A stretch of DNA of 64,000 nt from Diphasiastrum complanatum (GCA_029204225.1 CM055097.1:50106600-50170599), one strand, 5' to 3'; positions 37,985-49,885 are shown, counted from the stretch's first letter. The notes: generated from the sequence alone by a model not told the origin. Numbers and translations are program-made.

Positions 37985-38855
37985 ATGGACACTCCCGAGT
38001 GTGTGCGAAGCAACCCTTCATACATCACTCCGCAGGGTGAGAGCCAGTCTGCAAGAAGGAGGAGGTTGAATAGGAAGCGACAAGCAGTGCGTAGGGCGTT
38101 GTCGCTTGCACCCGTAGTTCATGTTGTTGAAGAGGCAATATGTTCGACCGCAAGTTTGGTTTCAAACTTGCAAAGCGTCGAGCACATAGTGACTGTTGGT
38201 GTCAGTGGTGTGGGTAGTTCGGGGGGGTTGTCACGCCAGAGCACGTGCGTGGCAATGCCATGTATAGAACGCCGGAGTTAGAGTCTAGGTCGGAGAGGAA
38301 GAGTAGATAAGAGCAGAAGAGAAGAGCGAAGAGGAGGCTTCTCCCTCATGAGTTGGAGTAGATTCAGGGTGTTCATAGAGATGTAGTTGATTCAGCCACC
38401 ATTGCAAGTATTGATGATGACACTCCTCTTGGAGTAGATGTTGGTTTGCCTGTGAGAGGGTTAGAGTTTGAGGAGGATGTTACACCGAGCAGTTTGGAAG
38501 TACGATCGATCACACGAGTCTGCTCACCTATGAGAGGAGTAGAGTCAAGAGAGGTGGTTTTGTTGACGTCTTTAGGTGCAGATTCGACTTTTGTAGAGGT
38601 GGTTATGCCCGAGGAGGTGCGTAACCACCCGTCGTATAGGACACCTGAGGCCGAGTCTAGATCAGCTAGGACTAAAAGGTTGAGGCGTAGATGCTATGCG
38701 AAGAATAGGTTTTTAGGTAGGGGTGGTCCACCAGCACGCTATGTTACGCCCGAGGAGGTGCATAATCACCTGTCGTATAAGACTCCAGAGGTAGAGTCTA
38801 GATCAGCTAGAGCTAGACAACAGGGCGCAAATTTCAGACGAAGAGGAGAGCTCTA
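37985..38855 (+). pseudogene. Helitron-linked N-terminal region with four repeats
   Basis: Four copies of a peptide repeat of about 30 residues can be read: TPECVRSNPSYITPQGESQS (from 37988), a weaker copy in another frame near 38236 (TPEHVRGNAMYRTPELESRS), MPEEVRNHPSYRTPEAESRS (near 38610) and TPEEVHNHLSYKTPEVESRS (near 38749). Each is followed by an arginine-rich tail such as ARRRRLNRKRQA. Basic repeats of this kind often precede the Rep domain of Helitron proteins. They may bind nucleic acid, but that is inference. Stops near 38281 and 38310 break the frame. Confidence 0.55.
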
Positions 38856-39302
38856 GATAGGGTTGGTAGGTTATTTGAGGTGGGCAGATCGTCCCTGACT
38901 CCATCCCATCATGATTTGGGACGGATGGAGTTTGCATGTGGTTGTTGTTCGGCCTTGCGATGGAAAGCAGAAAGGAATAGCCGTTTCTGTTGCATGAAAG
39001 ACAAGGTGCGTTTGCCTTTGATGCCATCACTGCCTTCTGAGCTATTTTGTTTGTACATGTCCTCTGATGACTCGGGAGTTCATTTTAGGAAGAGCGTTCG
39101 GAGTTACAATACTCATTGGCATTCCCATCTCTTGGGGTGAATTTGGATAGATCCATCTCCAACTCCGTAGTCGGCGCATACACGTTTCGAGTGTCTGGGC
39201 GGTTGTACCATCAGATAGGCCTTTCTTTTCACAGATTTACTTCATGGATGGTGATGATTGCAGATGGATTAGAGATTATCTCTGAACCCCGAGCTTAGTC
39301 GT

Positions 39303-40160
39303 GATGTTCTCTCTATTTTGCAGAGCATGATGGTGGATGTGAGTCCATTTGCGCAACGTTTTAAGAACGTTGTGCAGATCATGCGGGAGAACGTCACAAA
39401 GGATATTCGTCTCCGTATAGTATCAGGTTGTTCATTGAGTAGAGTGAGCAGGCAATTCAATGCTCCCATGAGCAATGAGATTGCGGGGCTTATGCCTTTA
39501 GATGAGACCCCGAGTGACGGAATGCGTGACATCATACTACATTCCATTCAGGATGGTTTGCAGCTCATCACACAACATCATTCGTCATATGATGCATTGC
39601 ATTTTGTATAGTTATTTCCATTTGGTACCGATGGGTGGTATCCGGGAATCCCACATGTGCATGTCAGAGATGACGCACGTGCCAATGATGGTGTTGATAA
39701 CGGTGCGTTTTTTTATGTCTTTGAAGAGCATTTGGAGGGTAGTCACAAAGTTGTCACCTTTCGAGAGTTTTACCGCTATCATTTACAGGTTTGTGCAGAG
39801 CATGTTTCACCGATCCATCTGGGTGGAAGGCTACTGCAAGAGTATACATGTGACATGATGGCAAAGATGGTGCAAAATAACATGAATTACTACTACAATA
39901 ATCAGCATAGTTCGTAGAGAAATTCGTAATGGTATTGTTGATGTCGTGGGAGCTCATTCCTCTAGCGACATAGGAATGCGTATAGTGCTTCCATCTTCAT
40001 ACATCGGTTCAGCGCGTCATATGCATCAGCAATACCAAGATGCTATGGTCGTCGTTAGGGAGTTGGGTTCTCCCGATTTGTTAATCACGATGACGACGAA
40101 CCCAAATTGGTTGGAGGTGAGGAGAGAGATTCCAGCAGAAAGCTACAGATAGGCCTGATT
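39303..40160 (+). pseudogene. Helitron helicase-like N-terminal domain, broken
   Basis: It matches the Helitron_like_N domain found before the Rep nuclease. Visible are DVSPFAQRFKNVVQIM, then YDALHF, then FGTDGWYPGIPHVHVRDD in a shifted frame, then FREFYRYHLQVC, GGRLLQEYTCDMMAKMVQNN and GMRIVLPSSYIGSARHMHQQ. The frame ends with ELGSPDLLITMTTNPNWLEV. The order is that of plant Helitrons. Several frame changes (near 39610, 39917 and 40152) make it a pseudogene. Confidence 0.85.
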
Positions 40161-40189
40161 TGGTATCGAGGGTTTTTAGCATGAAGCTT

Positions 40190-41244
40190 TAGCATTTGAT
40201 CGACCTACTGAAGAACGATGGTATTTTTGGGCGCATTATAGGGAGGTTGCATATCGTGGAATTCCAGAAGAGAGGATTGCCTCACGCCTACCTATTGATT
40301 ATATTGGAGGAGCAAAGCAAACCCATCACGGTTGGAGATTACGATCATATTGTGTGTGCAGAGGTTCCTGTGAAGGAGGAAGATCCAGAGTTGTACGAGA
40401 TAGTGAGGACATATATGATGCACGGCACATGCAGAACAGCTTTTCCAAATGCAACAGGGAAAGTGCTCAAAGAACTACCCAAAGAATTTCGTTGATGAAA
40501 CATCAGTGGTGAAAGGGTATGTTTCATATAGGCGGAGGGAGAACGGAGTGACGGTGCGTTTACATGGAGTGGAGTTAGATAACAGGTGGGTTGTACAACA
40601 GGTGGTTGACACTACATTTTCAGTGCCACTTGAACGTGGAGGTATGTGTACATATACATAGTGTGAAGTATTTGTACAAGTACGTGTACAAGGGACCTGA
40701 TATGATTACGGTGGGGGTTGTAGAGGGCAGTGGTCAGACATCAGGACGAGTGGATGAGATAGAGCAATTTCTTAATGCTCGATACTTCTCAGTCAGTGAG
40801 TCGTGTTGGCAATTGTTGGGGCTTTCTATGGGTGCTCATAATCCCGTGGTGACCCGGTTGGCAGTTCATCTCCCTGGACAGGAATTGGTGTACTTCAGAG
40901 AGGGAATGGATTTAGAGGAGGTCGTAGATGGGCGTTCATGTGTCACTTTGACAACATTCTTTGAGAACAGAAGTGGTGATTCGGAGGCTCGAGAGTTGTT
41001 GTACCAGGACTTGCCGAGACAGTATTGGTATAACAAGAGAACACGTAGGTGGACCGGTCGAATCAACATGCAGACGAACCCTACCATTGGTCGCATGTAT
41101 TTTGTACACTCATCCGAAGGTGAGAGGTTCTATATGCGAGTTTTTTGGCTCATGTCAGAGGTGCAACCAACTTTGAAGACTTGCGCATGGCTAATGGTGA
41201 GTTGTTTCAGTCATTCAGAGATGTTTGCAGACACAGACTTTTGA
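40190..41244 (+). pseudogene. Helitron Rep (HUH) endonuclease region, catalytic His lost
   Basis: In active Helitrons this domain nicks DNA and starts rolling-circle replication. The metal-binding motif appears as VEFQKRGLPHAYLLI at 40256-40300: the expected HxH is H-A-Y, with the second histidine changed to tyrosine (codon 40289-40291). The catalytic tyrosine region is preserved as VKYLYKYVYKGPD (about 40663-40701). Downstream come WQLLGLSMGAHNPVVTRLAVHLPGQ and the conserved YFREG. Frame changes lie near 40495 and 40600-40650. With the altered HUH motif and broken frame the Rep is not functional. Confidence 0.85.
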
Positions 41245-43024
41245 TAAATGACGCGAATGAGTGGAGTTGCTGCTTGCGCAAGGTGGTGTCATGGGGCACT
41301 CCATCGCAGCTTCATCTCATGTTCGTTGTGCTTCTTTTGACATGTGTCCCTTTCGACCCATTGGAGCTCTGGAGGAGCATAGAGCCACATTTACTTGAGG
41401 ATTATGCGCATGAGTTAGGACAGCCAATAATGTGCGAGACCATTTTTGTGAGTCAGGTTTTGGTAGACAGAGCTATTCTTGATGTGGAGTCGCACATGCA
41501 GGCAGCTGGAAAGTCGTTGGTGAATTTTGGGTTTAGGGTCCCCGATGCCGTTTTTGGTTCATCTACATTGTTTCGCGAGGAGATGTTTGTAGACGAGAAC
41601 TCTTCAGAGGTTGAAGTTGACATCGAGAGATTGAACGTGGATCAGCGAAAGATTTTCGACTGTGTAGTTCATATGAGCATGTTGTTCAGAGAGTGGGTGG
41701 AGTGTTTTTTGTAGATGGTCCGGGTGGTACAGGCAAGACGCACAAGGGTGGATAGCATTGGCAGTTGCATCGAGTGGGATTGCTGCATTGTTGATGAAAG
41801 GTGATAGGACCGCACAGTCTCAGTTTAAAATTCCTCTGACGGAATTGAATGAGAGCTCGACATGCAACATTTCTAAGCAATCTGCATTAGGTACGCTTTT
41901 GATGGCATGTTGATTGACCATTTGGGATGAGGCTCTCATGGCACCTAAGTATGCTATAGAGTGCGTAGATCGATCTCTGCGAGATATATTGAGTATCGAC
42001 GCTCCATTCGGAGGAGTTCCAGTTGTTTTCGGGGGTGATTTTTGACAGATTCTACTAGTGGTGCCGTGTGGAAGTCAGGCGCAGATTGTCAATGCTTCGT
42101 TGAAGTGTTCGCGTTTGTAGAAACACATGGAGGTGCATAAATTGACAAAGAACATGCGTGTCATGGGCATGGAGGGTGGCGATAAGGATGAGCAGTTGAG
42201 GTTTGCAGATTATTTGTTGAGTGTGGGAGATGGTCGTGAGCCCACATTCGTTCATCGTGATTTGGACTTGATTTCTCTGCCGAAGGGCATGTGCCTAAGG
42301 ACGCATGATGTGGGCGAGTTGATTTCATTCACATTTTCTGATGTTGCGCGACGTTTTAAGGATGTTGAATTTTTGAGGAGTTGTGCAATATTTACCCCAT
42401 TGAACAAAGATGTGGATGAGATCAATGTGAGGGTTGTAGAGCAGCTTCCGGGTGATGTTATTACCTTTTATAGTGCCGATAGTGTTCTTGAGTGTGAGGG
42501 CCTAATGTCCACCCTATAGAGTATTTGAACAGCCTGCAACCAAGTGGGTGTCCTCCACATAAGTTGGTGCTGAAGATTGGGATGATTGTGATGTTGTTAC
42601 GATCGATAGCATCGCACAAGGGATTGTGCAATGGCACAAGATTGATCATCCTCGGATATTGGGTAGACAAGTCATAGAGGCAGAGAAAGTGACCGGGAAG
42701 AATATAGGGAGTAGAGTCCTTATTCCACGTATTTCTATAGTGCCAAGCGATTTGAATATACCGTTTGAATTGCAGAGGGTCCAGTTTTCTATCAGAGCAG
42801 CATTTGCCATGACAACAAACAAAGCACAGGGGCAAACTATGGACACGATCGGATTGTATTTGCCTCGGCCTGTATTTAGTCATGGGCAGTTGTATGTTGC
42901 ACTTTCGAGAGTGCGAAATGCAACAAGTCTTCGTGTGCTAATTATTGACAAGTACGATCAATTTACGGATGTGGATGGAGTGGCAAGGTACACTCAGAAC
43001 ATTGTGTATTCGGAAGTGTTGTAG
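41245..43024 (+). pseudogene. Helitron PIF1-type helicase, broken
   Basis: This is the SF1B helicase half of a Helitron RepHel protein, which unwinds the DNA during rolling-circle transposition. Landmarks are LNVDQRKIFD (41632), Walker A DGPGGTGKT (41714-41740, frame-shifted from the preceding block), a GGDF region (about 42033), KLTKNMRV (about 42138), IFTPLNKDVDEIN (about 42390) and RVLIPRISI. The C-terminal IRAAFAMTTNKAQGQTMD and HGQLYVALSRV (about 42797-42920) follow. Several stops lie between 41710 and 42120 and another frame change near 42520. The last frame ends at 43022-43024. The Helitron 3' hairpin and CTRR terminus were not identified. Confidence 0.88.
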
Positions 43025-43059
43025 TAGTAGGTTGGTAGTGATGTTTATGGTTTATGGTT

Positions 43060-44030
43060 TCGAGATGCAAGGTACAATTAGAGTTAAAATTGGAGTTAGA
43101 CTTAGTATTTGGGATGTAGGGTAGAGTTGGAGTTAGATTTGGAGTTAAACTTAGCATTTGGTGTTGATTTCACACGTGTGGACTGTCCACAACATGTACT
43201 TGTGATCTCCTAAGGTGTGTAGATACACCAAAATCAAGACTAGATTGAGATTCAAGATCTATCTTTGATTCTATGGCAAAAACACACTACTACATGTATT
43301 CAATCACTTCCAACTCTCACTCACACGTGTGGGAAGTGTTCCAAAAGTAATCTAAGTAAAAACAAGCTGCTCTCCTCGGGTAGAGAGAGAAAATCATCAA
43401 TAGCTCTCGGGTAGAGAGAGAAAGCTACAAAATCACTTACACTCAAAATCCACTCAATCTCAAAATCAATTAGATCCAAATGAGGAGTACAATGATACTA
43501 GTAGATTCATGAGCTACCACTATGCTTAACTATGATTGGACCACACTTTGCCACCTCTTAGTCCTATTGGACCATTGATCCATGCACCTCTAAATTCTAT
43601 TGGACCATTTTCAAGCAAACCTCAAATTCTATTGGACCACTCATGGTTCCACCTCTAAATCCTATTGGACCTCTTAAACTTCATCAAACAAAAGCATTAC
43701 ACTTGTCTACACTCTAATTGGCACAAGTTTGGCCTCCTACTCTATTTTGGCTCAATAGTGACATTACAAGTGGAAATGGATAATTTGCCATCTATGCCAA
43801 ATTTGACCCTATCAACATCCTACCCCTAAATGCTTGACTATGAAATTTTATGAGACCCCTATATCAAACATTTTTATTTAGTTTACAATTCTCCACACTT
43901 ACATGTGAGATTCACTTACAAACTTCTATCATAAAAAATACCAAGCTAGATTTTTGCCAATCTCTCACATTTGGGATGTAGGTAGAGTTAGAGTTAGAGT
44001 TAGAGTTAGATTTAGATTTGGAGAGAAAAT
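43060..44030 (+). repeat. GAGTTAGA-rich degenerate repeat, split by a solo LTR
   Basis: Short GAGTTAGA/GAGTTGGA/GATTTGGAGTTA units with ATTTGGGATGTAGGGTAGAG segments occupy 43075-43161 and 43970-44030. They are continuous once the LTR at 43162-43969 is removed. They are not the plant telomere repeat TTTAGGG. Confidence 0.7.
43162..43969 (-). mobile_element. Solo LTR of a retrotransposon, 808 bp
   Basis: The block has TG...CA ends and is flanked by direct repeats TTTGG (43157-43161 and 43970-43974), a 5-bp target duplication. No internal sequence is present, so it is the usual product of recombination between two LTRs. On the minus strand it begins TGTGAGAGATTGGC, similar in style to the copia LTR at 916-1561, so the minus orientation is likely. 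Confidence 0.85.
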
Positions 44031-44359
44031 CTGTCAAATTTTGTACACGGAGAAGGTTGTGTACATGTAGTTGTTTGGCGAGTAGATGTGGTGAGATAAT
44101 GTGGTTGTTTTGAGAGTGGTCGCCTTCAACTTCCTGCCGGCTTCAACTTCAAGTTGCCCTCAGCCTTCCTACCTTGTTGCTAGATACTATGCAGGTAATT
44201 GGTTATGTTAGTAATGTTGTTTCTGGTGAGTTGTTTGTTATATCAAATATATGACTTTACATAGTTTGCAATTGTCGAATGCAGAGTTATCACAATGTTG
44301 TTCAGATCATGTGTTGTTGTATTTACATTTTTTTTCTGACATTTTTGGTGTTGTTGTAG

Positions 44360-44506
44360 ATGTCGAAGATCTACATAAATCACAGGACTTTTGTGCGAGA
44401 CCTGACGAAGTTATTTTGTTTTGGTGATGAGGTGTCTCGCAGCTCCATTTTGTGGTTGATAGAAGTTTATGCAGAGTTCTTATTCCAACAACAAAGGAGA
44501 AGATGA
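44360..44506 (+). CDS. Short ORF, weak histone-fold resemblance
   Basis: A 48-residue frame begins MSKIYINHRTFVRDLTKLF and continues CFGDEVSRSSILWLIEVYAEFL. The F-GD step between two helices recalls TAF13/SPT3-type histone folds, but the match is weak. An acceptor-like TTGTTGTAG directly precedes the ATG, so it could be an exon of a captured gene or leftover Helitron sequence. Not enough to assign a function. Confidence 0.2.
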   Translation: MSKIYINHRTFVRDLTKLFCFGDEVSRSSILWLIEVYAEFLFQQQRRR

Positions 44507-44787
44507 TTTATGCCAAGAGAATATTGATTCCTATTAGATGTAGATATGTTACTCAGGAATGTGGCATATGTTTGGAGACATGTTAGTGTTGTTAGACTTA
44601 GTGACTTTGAGCCAATGTTAGATAACCTGCTGTATGCCCAGGTATTGGTTTCTGAATTATCAGATGACATGATGTCTATTTCTTAGAAATATTGGAATCT
44701 GAAATTGTTGCTGCTTCAATTTTTTATAGTAGTTTGGGTTTTTGTGATGAATGTTTTTCAAACACACACATTGAATACACACACAGA

Positions 44788-44790
<3 letters not shown>

Positions 44791-44865
<75 letters not shown>
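44791..44865 (+). repeat. (CT)n microsatellite
   Basis: About 37 units after a CA-rich stretch. Confidence 0.98.
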
Positions 44866-44867
<2 letters not shown>

Positions 44868-45289
44868 GTATATATAAAATTAGGCCGAATGGATGAATCT
44901 TGCGGGCAATTCTAGAGAAATAAAATGTATGAAATGTATGGGATATGGGTCTGGCCCAATGTCTTGAATACGGTTTGGGAACATGGTTTAGGAAACATGT
45001 TAAGAACACGGTTTAGAGTTGTATGTGCTCCAATTGTGTTTGACTCCCAAACGACCGCAAAGGAGGTGTTTGCGGCCCCTCCCTTCATGGTGTTTGTGGC
45101 CCCTCCACTCACTCGCTCACTGGCCATCACTGATCTGCAAACACACCTTATACCTCAATGTACTCCTTACATGATTAATTGTTTCATCATAAGGTGCATT
45201 TGTTGATCGACAGTTGTGATAGCAGGCTCACGACTCAAGGTTCCGATAGCAAGCTCTTCTCCTCATGGTTCTGATAGCATGCAGGTCGC

Positions 45290-45367
45290 GATCTTCAACA
45301 GCTCTTGCCAGTTGCGATCTTCAACAACTCTTGCCAGTCGTGATCTTCAACAGCTCTTGCCAGTTGC
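45290..45367 (+). repeat. Three tandem 26-bp units
   Basis: GATCTTCAACAGCTCTTGCC-type units start at 45290, 45316 and 45342 and are almost identical. Confidence 0.9.
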
Positions 45368-45394
45368 AAACCAATGGTTCTCACTGTTCTCACG

Positions 45395-45396
<2 letters not shown>

Positions 45397-45451
<55 letters not shown>
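45397..45451 (+). repeat. (CT)n microsatellite
   Basis: About 27 units. Confidence 0.97.
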
Positions 45452-45453
<2 letters not shown>

Positions 45454-47505
45454 AGCATACATGATCTTTGAGGCATGCAACGAAAGCATACATGGAAATT
45501 TTCAAACCCGTGTAAGTGTGTGTACATTTTTAATACAATAAACTCATTGCGAAATAATCAACATGAACAAATTCACATCTCTATGGGAAATTAACAACAG
45601 ATAGGCCGTAAGCAATTATCAAGGCAAGCCTAGACTCTAATATCTACTAACAGTACCCATGGGCAACCTCAATGGTTTTCCCAAGTTATGGCTAGTGGCA
45701 TAATATGTTCCCAATATTAAGGACAACTTCTAATGCATTATCATCCTTAAAATGGTGGGGGCCTCTTTGTTGTTAGAAAATACATCTATTTCTCATAAAC
45801 CATTTGTTGAAGACATGGGTATCTCAATATAGTTACGCTACTTTTAGATGTGAAGTAATGGTATATTTCATTAGAGTAGACATACCCTAGACATGTTATA
45901 TTTCACTGATATAGACATACCTTATACATGCATGTAGAATGGAAAGATCATTTAATAATATTGCCAAAAATAGCTTATAGTGGGTGGACTCTACTAGTGG
46001 AAAAAGGCTTCGAACACATAAAAGCTCGCCTTTGAAAGCTCGTCGCAAAAAGCTCGCCAAAAAATCACACCCCTGAAGACGATTTGGTCAGCAGTGTAGA
46101 AAGCCTGCAAAAAATATGGTTCCAATAAATATCAAATAGAATATCAAAAAAGTTTAAATACAATTTAAGTTTGAGGGCCTAACATTTAAACCCTCCTCCT
46201 GCCACGACGAAAGGAGAAGCCCAAAAACTAAATAGTATGTTTGTTAAGTTTTTTCATTTTTTTTGGATTTTTTTAAGTTTACAAATTTAGGAATCCAAAG
46301 TTAGGATCTTAAGAGATTTGTGTAGTTAGTCTAAAAACAGTGGTAAGAAATATATTGAGGATCTCAAGGAATACGTTCAGGAGCTCAAGAAACAAGCTTA
46401 GGAAACATGCTCAAGTTCATAAGGACGTTAGTTAGATTCAGACTTGTCTTGCTATGGTTCTTTGTGGTGCTTCTCTTTCTGCTCTCAAAGAAAGAAACAA
46501 CTGAGAGACATAAATATTTATAAAACCCTACCAAGTCACCGATCCGTGCATGCGTTTAAAAAACCAGTTTCAAATAGTAACAAGGTTTGGATCAGTGACA
46601 TGGCAAAAACGAGTTTCAAAATAGCAACATGTTTGGATCGTAAACTTTGGGCAGTAAGTAGACTCAACAATAAGCAAAAAAATGCGGATTGTTGAGGTGT
46701 CATTGAGAAAAGAGAAAAGAAACATTTTCGCATGGATTGATGACATGGACGAAGCTTGACGATAGTATATATAAAGAGGTTCTTTCTAGAGTCACTTTAG
46801 TTTTTAAAAGTTTAGTCGCCATAGTCATAAAGTTAGATACCATTGATGAAAAAAGGGATTGAAGTCTCTCGGAGACACTAATCTCAATGATTGAAGATGA
46901 GCCCTAAAATAGTGTGCAATTGAAAAATGAACACCATTCATTTGATCTTCCATCATATGAATGCATTTTATAGCTCTCAAAGATGACAATACTTGAGGTG
47001 GTGTAACAGTTCGACCAAGATTACCAAAAGCAAAAAACTTGTCTTTCAAATGAGAAATGGGATTGGATCAAAACTAGAAGATTGCATGTGTTAGGATTTC
47101 AGAGGTAGATTGTCACATCCATTCCTAGCAAGGTACTACAGGAACAAGAGGAAAGGATGAGACAAATTGATCAAGCAAACTTGTGCAACAAGAGAGTAAA
47201 TAACTACAAAGCTGGGAAAAAAGAAAAAGAAAGAACCCTAGAGGTAAGAACAAAGGAAAACTTTGTGTCAAATTTTCATTTCAATATGAATAAATAAAAA
47301 AATGTCTAGTTTTAGGTATTCAATTTTTGCTATTTCCCACAGTCGTTGCAAGGATGGGATTGGCAAATATGTTCCTTCATAGAGCATGGATGCTGGACGG
47401 AGAAAAGAACTTTGTGTAAAACTTTATGTTCATGATTTATGGATAAAACTTTGGTAATTCAAAATAAATAAAAACGTCATGTAATAAATCTTAGTGCGAG
47501 TCTGC
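45452..47505 (+). other. No gene recognised
   Basis: AT-rich sequence without convincing coding frames or recognisable element ends. Confidence 0.4.
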
Positions 47506-47509
47506 TCAT

Positions 47510-47740
47510 CGAAATTCGATCCATTTGAATAATTCGAGTCTTTGGAAAAATTTGAGTCAGTCCAAAAATTTGACTCATTGGAAAAATTCGATCCTTTGGA
47601 AAAATTCGATCCATTTGAAAAATTCAAGTCTTTTCAAAAATTCAAGTCTCGAAAAATTCAAGTCTTTCCAAAAATTGGAGTCTTCGGAAAAAATTGAGTC
47701 ATTGGAAAAATCAGAGTATTTCAAAAAATTCAAAGCCTGT
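47510..47740 (-). repeat. Degenerate 18-21-bp minisatellite
   Basis: About a dozen units of the form GAAAAATTCGATCCATTTG. On the minus strand they read as SNFSKDSNFSNG-like peptide repeats, which continue the frame of the gene upstream and replace its natural C terminus. Confidence 0.85.
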
Positions 47741-49149
47741 TGATCCTTTGGAACATATGCATTGGTGTGTCTCACAAGGCTTTGTTCCCAATGAAATAGG
47801 CATGACCTTTCACGACTACCCATGACATTATATGCGCCCCTGTTATACACTGTTCGAACTACCCTCCAGTTCGTTTGGGCTTCATTTGCCATGAATCCAT
47901 GAAAGTCAGCATGGTTGTGACCAGAACGCTTCATGACTATGTTGAGCATCTCCCAGAATAGAATTTGTGCCTCAGTATCCTCTTCCTTCATCTCACACAT
48001 AGCTATGCTCAACAGCTCTTGTACACTGAACCAAAACAATCAAGAACATGTTCGTAAGTTTTTCTTCAAATTGGAAAAAGTTTTGTCTAACTCTGTTGAA
48101 ATATAAAAGAGATACCTTGGGTCGTAGACGTGGCATGCCATTGTTGACCATCCAATCACTCTTCTGGTGTGATCAAATTGAACCCAAGCATACTTGAGAT
48201 CTCCATTGGTTGTTCGTCGCATTCGATTTACTAGATCCACTCCTGAAGCAGGTCCCTTCGTTGACATTTTCAAAACAAAGCAACGGTCTTCTAAAGAACC
48301 TTGTCCTGGGAATCTGCTACCATGAAAGAAGTCATACATTGAACTCTTCTTTAGGTGTAGAAGATTGTCCAAACCATCTCCTAAAGGCATGACTGTGTTC
48401 TTCGCCTTAGAAACCATCCGACGTAATCTGACACATATACACCATAGATTGGAACTTGTTTTAGGGGTCCAAAAAAGATATTCTAAAACAGAGATTTTAT
48501 TTATTAATGATGATGTACCTTCTATTTTGGACAAGAGGAATCAACTCATCCAAAAAGTTTTCAAGTTCTAGACCTCCGACAACCTCGTTTGGTAGGCGAT
48601 CAGGCTTTGTTAGAGTTGATGAGATCGAATCTCTTGCAATTTGAAAAAAAAATTACTATGGCAATGTTGTTCCAAGCCAGAGGAATGCAGCCCTATGCCC
48701 TCAATTTGAAACCTGGTGGGCCATTCTCCAGCTTGTAGAAATAGCATTTTGTTCTGGTTTTCTAGCATTGCGCATTCACCTTTGGTTGCTTCCAAATCCA
48801 TTCTAAGAGAAGATGTGTGAGCTGTCACATTTGAATAAGTGAGGGCCAATGTTCCTCCAGCTAGATGCAATCCTCCAAGATGCCCGAGAAACATAGTGGT
48901 CACGACGAGCCTTGAAAACCACATTACATTCATGGCTGTAATGGGGCATCCTATGTTTTTTTGTTTGCCTAATTCAAACCAGATTTGTTTGCAGGTTGGC
49001 CATTGTTGTAGTGCAAGCTGCACATCATCAATTAGCAGCTCCAAAGAAGGTAATTTCCTTAGTGTTGATGCCTCCATCCCCCATTTGGGAAGTAAAACAG
49101 TTGCTGAGTTTTCCTCATTGGAAGCATCTTGACCATAGCCATTGTCCAT
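47741..49149 (-). pseudogene. DDE/MULE-like transposase-related gene, C terminus lost
   Basis: The minus-strand gene starts at ATG 49149 (MDNGYGQDASNEENS). I read introns at 48518-48428 (GTACAT...GTGTCAG) and 48115-48026 (GTATCT...TGGTTCAG); both join in frame (VQNRRLRRMV; HVYDPSVQELL). An A9 run at plus 48644-48652 needs one more base to join exon 1 to QIARDSISS. The end has YAWVQFDHTRRVIGWSTMACHVYD, EEDTEAQILFWEMLN, FHGFMANEAQTNWRVVRTVYN and ERSCLFHWEQSL. The pattern of an acidic site, GFMA(D/N) and C-x-HW is like the MULE transposase core, with N where an Asp is expected. At 47740 the coding sequence runs into a minisatellite. The family assignment is inference, and the N-terminal half was not recognised. 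Confidence 0.5.
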
Positions 49150-49671
49150 TCCCTGCGCCTACTGTTTAATGAGTAAACCATTTACAAATGTACTACAATC
49201 AAGAACTTTCTGCTTTGTCCCAGAAAGCCAGACTCATTACCTACTCCTGGTAAGGATAAAATCACATAACTTTATCATCGTAAATCTTATTATTCAGAGG
49301 TTACTATATCCGGACTGCTTCCTAAGAGCCGGGGCAGGTTCTCGGACAAAAAGCCTTTGCAACACTTTGCTTCCCATCTGCTAGGATTATGGCTCGATCC
49401 AACTTGTTGCCAATCTTTAAAAAGGATCCTAGTCTTTCCCCTTTGAGGAAAAACCCAACTGATACTGGATATCACCCATGCTCAGTTTCAAAGGTGGCCG
49501 TCCCAAATGAAGACCAACTGCTCCATAGAAGATCTCCCCTGAAATTGCCCTTTCCAACTTTTGACTTCCTGCTTGCGTCTGGTGGGCGTCGTCGCAAATC
49601 AATGACTTGCTCACATAGAATAGGCAATGTACCAACATCATGATGAAGAGTAAGTGTAGAACCAAAAAAAT

Positions 49672-49885
49672 GTGTTTTTTTTTTTTTTGAGAAAATGGAG
49701 CCAGGGCAGGGCTTGCTCGGCCCGGTTCAGTTGTGGTTTTTTTTTTAATGTGAAAATTGAGCCGAAGCAGGGCTTGCTCTGGCGCAGCCCTGCCTCGGCT
49801 CAGTTGTGGTTTTTTTTTTTTATGAGAAAATAGAGTCGAGGCAGGGCTTGCTCTGGCGCAAGCCCTACTCCGGCCCAGTTTAGTG
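49672..49885 (+). repeat. Three units of about 62-73 bp, each with CAGGGCTTGCTC
   Basis: Each unit has a poly-T run, a GAGAAAATNGAG-like start, then GCAGGGCTTGCTCTGGC. The second unit contains GCAGGGC...GCCCTGC, able to form a hairpin. Confidence 0.8.

Noticed and set aside
43970-44030. GAGTTAGA repeats as interstitial telomere repeats
   Set aside because: The unit is not TTTAGGG or a simple variant of it, and it is irregular.
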